From Bacteroidales bacterium (GTDB taxonomy: Bacteria; Bacteroidota; Bacteroidia; Bacteroidales; Muribaculaceae), in the NCBI GenBank assembly GCA_022009815.1, contig CP091725.1, positions 372,001-436,000 of the forward strand: a DNA stretch of 64,000 nucleotides, in the 5' to 3' direction. The notes beneath the pieces were generated by a model that saw nothing but the letters and a program-made list of their open reading frames with translations, had not been told where the DNA came from and did not search any database. The translations under genes were made by a program, and so were the position numbers. Positions 60,874-64,000 of this stretch are shown here, one piece after another (the stretch's first letter is position 1; each line of letters starts with the position of its first letter).

Positions 60874-63513
60874 TCAGAATTTCACTTTCTTCACACCATC
60901 CACAATGTATATGCCTGCCGGCAGACTGTCCCAATCAACGTCGAGCTTCACGCCCTGCATGTTGAACGTGCCCCGGCGCGACTCAGGAATATCGGCCGTA
61001 ATGTCGTGGATGCCGTCGGCATCAGGCCTGATGACAAGTTTTTCAACAGGCTTGCCTTCAAACACCAATGCCCTCATAGCGGAGTCAAACGCCGCGCCCG
61101 CCGGCTCCGTGATGTGGCAGCCGTCAAGCTGCACGTCACCGATTGCCGGAACCGCGCCCAGCACCGAGGTTATCTCCACGTCAGCCTTGCGCACCACGAG
61201 CCGCTCATCGCCGACGTCGGCATCACCAACTATACACTTCGCTCCGGCAACACCCATTTCAGCATTGATGCTCACCTTGGCGCCGTCGATGACAACAGGC
61301 GAGGCAACGGTCATAATGCCGTCGTTTTTTGCTTTGATGTTAAGCGTTCCCGGTCCCAATACGGTAAGCGCACCTATCGTGCATATACCCTTATCGCTCG
61401 ATATGAAATTGTTTTCGCCAATCAGCATAATCTTCAAGTCGGGAATCATACTATTCACTGCCACATTGCCTGTTATAGTCGCGTTCCCTAAGGAGATGGT
61501 GTTTGTCGCAGGGTCGAACGACGCCATGCCTTCCACTCCAGGTATCACACTGAGGTCGCCGCAATTCTTGCCCGTCAAAGCCACGCCAGCCACATTTACA
61601 CCATACGTCACAGGACCAATCACAACCTTGCCTTTCACCAACGCCCCGTCGAGAGCCACGCCACGCAGCGCGGCGTCGAATTTCGCGCCGACCGGCTCTG
61701 TGACGCCACAGCCTTCGAGCACGAGAGCGTCGATATTGATTATCGCGCCATTCTCTCCCTCAACACGCACCACAGCATCACGCACCGTCAGCGAGTTATT
61801 TTGCGCATCAATGCCGCAGATACACCATTTGCTTTTGACCGCCACTTCACAGTCTTCAATAGTCAATGCGGTACCTCTTATAGACACACAATATCCATCG
61901 CGGCACGATAGGTCAAGCTTGCCCGTTCCGCTGATTGTTGTAGGCTTGTCCATTACAAGCGCCCTTCCATCAGAAGTAATTCTGTTATTGCCCTCCAGCC
62001 ATATCGTCAATCCTTCGCACGCACTGTTGATGATGCCCGATCCAAACAATTTATTATTTATAATAGTAGCTCCATCAAGGATAAGAACCTTAGTTTTAGG
62101 ATTGAACGACACTTTTCCTGTCACTCCATCTATCACACTGAGGTCCTTGCAATTACTCGATGTCACATTCACTTCGTTCACCATAATGCCATATTTCGTC
62201 AGGGGCAATCACAACATTGGCTTTCACCAAAAAGCCATCGACTGCAATGCCCTGCAACACTGGGTCGAATGCAGCATTCTCGGGAGCACTGACGTAGCTG
62301 CCATCAAGCACGAGTCCAGAGATTTGGCACACTGAGCCGCTTTTCCCGTAAGCCTCCACGTGAGCATTGCGCACGGTAACCACCTGACCGCTTTCGTTTG
62401 CCACGCCCTTTATGCCGTAGGTGCCCTCGGCATATACGCTGCAGTTCTCTATCGTCACCGGAGCCTGTTGCAGATGTATGCCATCCTGCACGTTCGACTT
62501 GAGATTGAGTTTGCCGCTTCCGCTTATCGTCGTAGCCTTTTCCGCCCAGATACAAGCGAGAGCGACGCTGATGCTATTTTCGCCAATCACATTAATTGTC
62601 AAGTCATTGCAGTCTGCATTAAAGATACCCACAGTGCTTTTTCCAGGCGCAATTGTGGCATTTTCAAGAGTAAGCGTCCTTGTTATGCCGTCATACTTCA
62701 CTATTCCGCTCACACCGTCAATCACACTGAGGTCGTTGCAGTTGTCCTTCGTGACAGCCACACCAGCCACACTGATGGCATAATTCGGCTTACCAATCAC
62801 CAATCTGCCCTTCACAATCTCACCGTCAATAGCCAACGACATACATCCTTTATCGAACACCACCCCCTTAGGCTGCACAATTGCACAGTCTTCGAGAACA
62901 ATTCCTCCGAAATACACAACACAACCATTTTTTGCATTTACATCGACACGGGAATTACGCACAGTGAGCACAGACTTTTCGCTAATAAAGCCTCCCACTA
63001 TGCCTGTATTCTCACTATTGATTGTTATCTCGCAATCTTCAATGGTAAGTGGAACATATATAAACAGAATAGCTTCTTTTTTCTTTGTCCTAATGTCGAG
63101 CGTCCCCGGACCGCAAATAGTGGTAGCACTCCGGAACTCCATTCCCTCTCCTTCATTGTTAACAATCCTGTTTGAACCTTTCAGCACAATTCTAAGGCCT
63201 TCACATTCAGAATTAAAAAGACATCTTTCATCTCCGATTCCCGTTATGGTAGCATTTCGAGTGTCAGAGTTTTTGTTGCAGGATCGTACTTCACGCTTCC
63301 TGTCACGCCCTTGATTCCAGAGAGGTCGTTGCAATTTTTTTCCCATACGCTATAGCCATTGATTACAATACCATAATCCGCAGCCTGCATTGTGGCAACG
63401 GCAAACACAGCAAGCAGAACGACGAGCGCCATGCGCATCCAAATGCAACGTCTCGGCAAGGGAGGACCAGCTTTTTCACTGGAAAGAGAGTCTGTCAGGT
63501 TGAATTGTCTCAT
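60874..63513 (-). CDS. Secreted four-repeat protein (two frameshifts)
   Basis: About 880 residues from the ATG at 63513. A signal peptide ('MALVVLLAVFAVATMQAAD') is followed by four repeats of about 190-200 residues, each starting Y-x-I-x-V..V..NC.DLS.I.GV.G and holding a beta-helix-like run ('GLRIVLKGSN', 'TTISGSGKLNLKS', 'VTIENCSV', 'LVLDG'). The end is 'FNMQGVKLDVDWDSLPAGIY'-type, a C-terminal sorting-like tail. The repeats look like a carbohydrate-binding or right-handed beta-helix fold, so a cell-surface or secreted binding protein is likely. Frame breaks at 63255-63257 and near 62194-62196, both in A runs. No relation to neighbours. Confidence 0.7.
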
Positions 63514-63784
63514 AATAATTAGTTTTTGGTTTCGGACAGCCACAATATGCCCGATGGATTTGAAAAAAGGTTTAAATTGTAAAAACACTACAAAGCAGCG
63601 CAGATGTGGCACTACGCCAAAAAGCAGTCTAATCAATAACTTATGTTTTTTGCAAAGATAAAGGATAGGCAACAAAGCAAATAACAAATCTCAAATATTT
63701 TTCGACACAATTCTTTCTTTTTTGTATTTTTCATACATAAAAAACGTTAATAAGTCACAGAAAGGACAACAGCATCCTCTCTGC
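63514..63784. other. Intergenic region upstream of the four-repeat protein gene
   Basis: About 270 bases, AT-rich, no gene supported. TTTGCAAAGATAAAGG at 63648-63663 may hold the minus-strand promoter (TATCTTTG at 63653-63660). Confidence 0.4.
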
Positions 63785-63788
63785 CGTC

Positions 63789-63828
63789 GACATGAAAAAG
63801 CGGCGCCGGATTTCCCCGACGCCGCTTC
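63789..63828 (-). terminator. Terminator of the gene at the right edge
   Basis: Stem AAGCGGCGTCGG / CCGGCGCCGCTT with a short loop, then T5 on the minus strand; lies 25 bases beyond the stop of the gene that runs off the right edge. Confidence 0.8.
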
Positions 63829-63852
63829 AAGCATTGCGTTTCTATGTTGTTT

Positions 63853-64000
63853 TTATTTTATTGCCACCTTACGGCTGTCGTTGCCGTTCACCACAATGTA
63901 GTAACCGGCAGGCAACGCGATTGTAGTCGAGCCGCTGACTGTTGTGCAGCAAGCCTCGCGCGCATCGACAGTATAGACGTGGATGTCGGCCTCGTTTGCC
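63853..64000 (-). CDS. C-terminal part of a secreted protein (sorting-like tail)
   Basis: Partial; the gene runs off the right edge. 48 residues are seen: 'ADIHVYTVDAREACCTTVSG' and the tail 'ALPAGYYIVVNGNDSRKVAI' then K and stop. This 'LPAGYYIV.G' tail is a frequent C-terminal signature of exported Bacteroidales proteins and resembles the end of the four-repeat protein before it. The rest of the protein is outside the window. Confidence 0.65.
   Translation of the reverse strand, partial: ANEADIHVYTVDAREACCTTVSGSTTIALPAGYYIVVNGNDSRKVAIK

Overview
This 64 kb window is chromosomal DNA of a member of the Bacteroidales, probably close to Muribaculaceae. The rRNA operon, the ribosomal protein set, the Bacteroidota-type promoters (TTTG, about 19-21 bases, TAnnTTTG) in front of many genes, lipoproteins and several secreted proteins with a C-terminal 'LPAGxYIV..G' tail all fit. 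The family-level placement is inference from gene content, not from a tree.

Layout. 1-11.3 kb: pepD (cut by the window edge), a small membrane protein, an OmpH/Skp lipoprotein, hflX, a Cof-type HAD phosphatase, rpsA, an ASCH-like protein, an operon of EFR1 flavodoxin-ferredoxin, membrane acyltransferase and DUF2148, then copA and a small secreted repeat protein. 11.3-13.9 kb: a compact HpaII-like (CCGG) type II restriction-modification pair. 13.9-22.2 kb: TIGR02757 protein, metH and YitT on the minus strand, then envelope proteins and a strongly signalled 35-codon small ORF. 22.3-25.2 kb: the rplM-rpsI-rpsB-tsf operon. 25.2-26.2 kb: a gene-free block made of two 380-bp repeats whose core is inverted between copies. 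26.2-31.6 kb: a complete rRNA operon (16S, tRNA-Ile, 23S, 5S) with tandem promoters, all on the minus strand. 31.7-36.9 kb: ribBA, an LptF/LptG permease, an Omp85-like barrel and a PlsC acyltransferase.

37.1-47.6 kb is an inserted defence island: a serine recombinase remnant, an XRE regulator, hsdR, a papain-like (C39-type) cysteine peptidase homologue, hsdM, a DUF1016/YhcG nuclease-like protein, hsdS, a second hsdS in inverted orientation, and a tyrosine recombinase. The two hsdS genes share three sets of inverted repeats, including a perfect 66-bp pair, so this is an invertible (phase-variable) type I restriction-modification system. The cysteine peptidase homologue is translationally coupled between hsdR and hsdM and is the most unusual element in the window. 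Right of the island come mfd, a MATE transporter, typA, a DUF4143 ATPase, a hybrid histidine kinase, a gltD-type oxidoreductase and a four-repeat secreted protein.

An important caveat: about twenty single- or double-base indels, nearly all in short A/T runs, break at least fourteen genes, including essential ones (rpsA, rpsB, metH, mfd, hflX). I annotate these as single genes with frameshifts. Errors in the assembly are a far more likely explanation than real decay.
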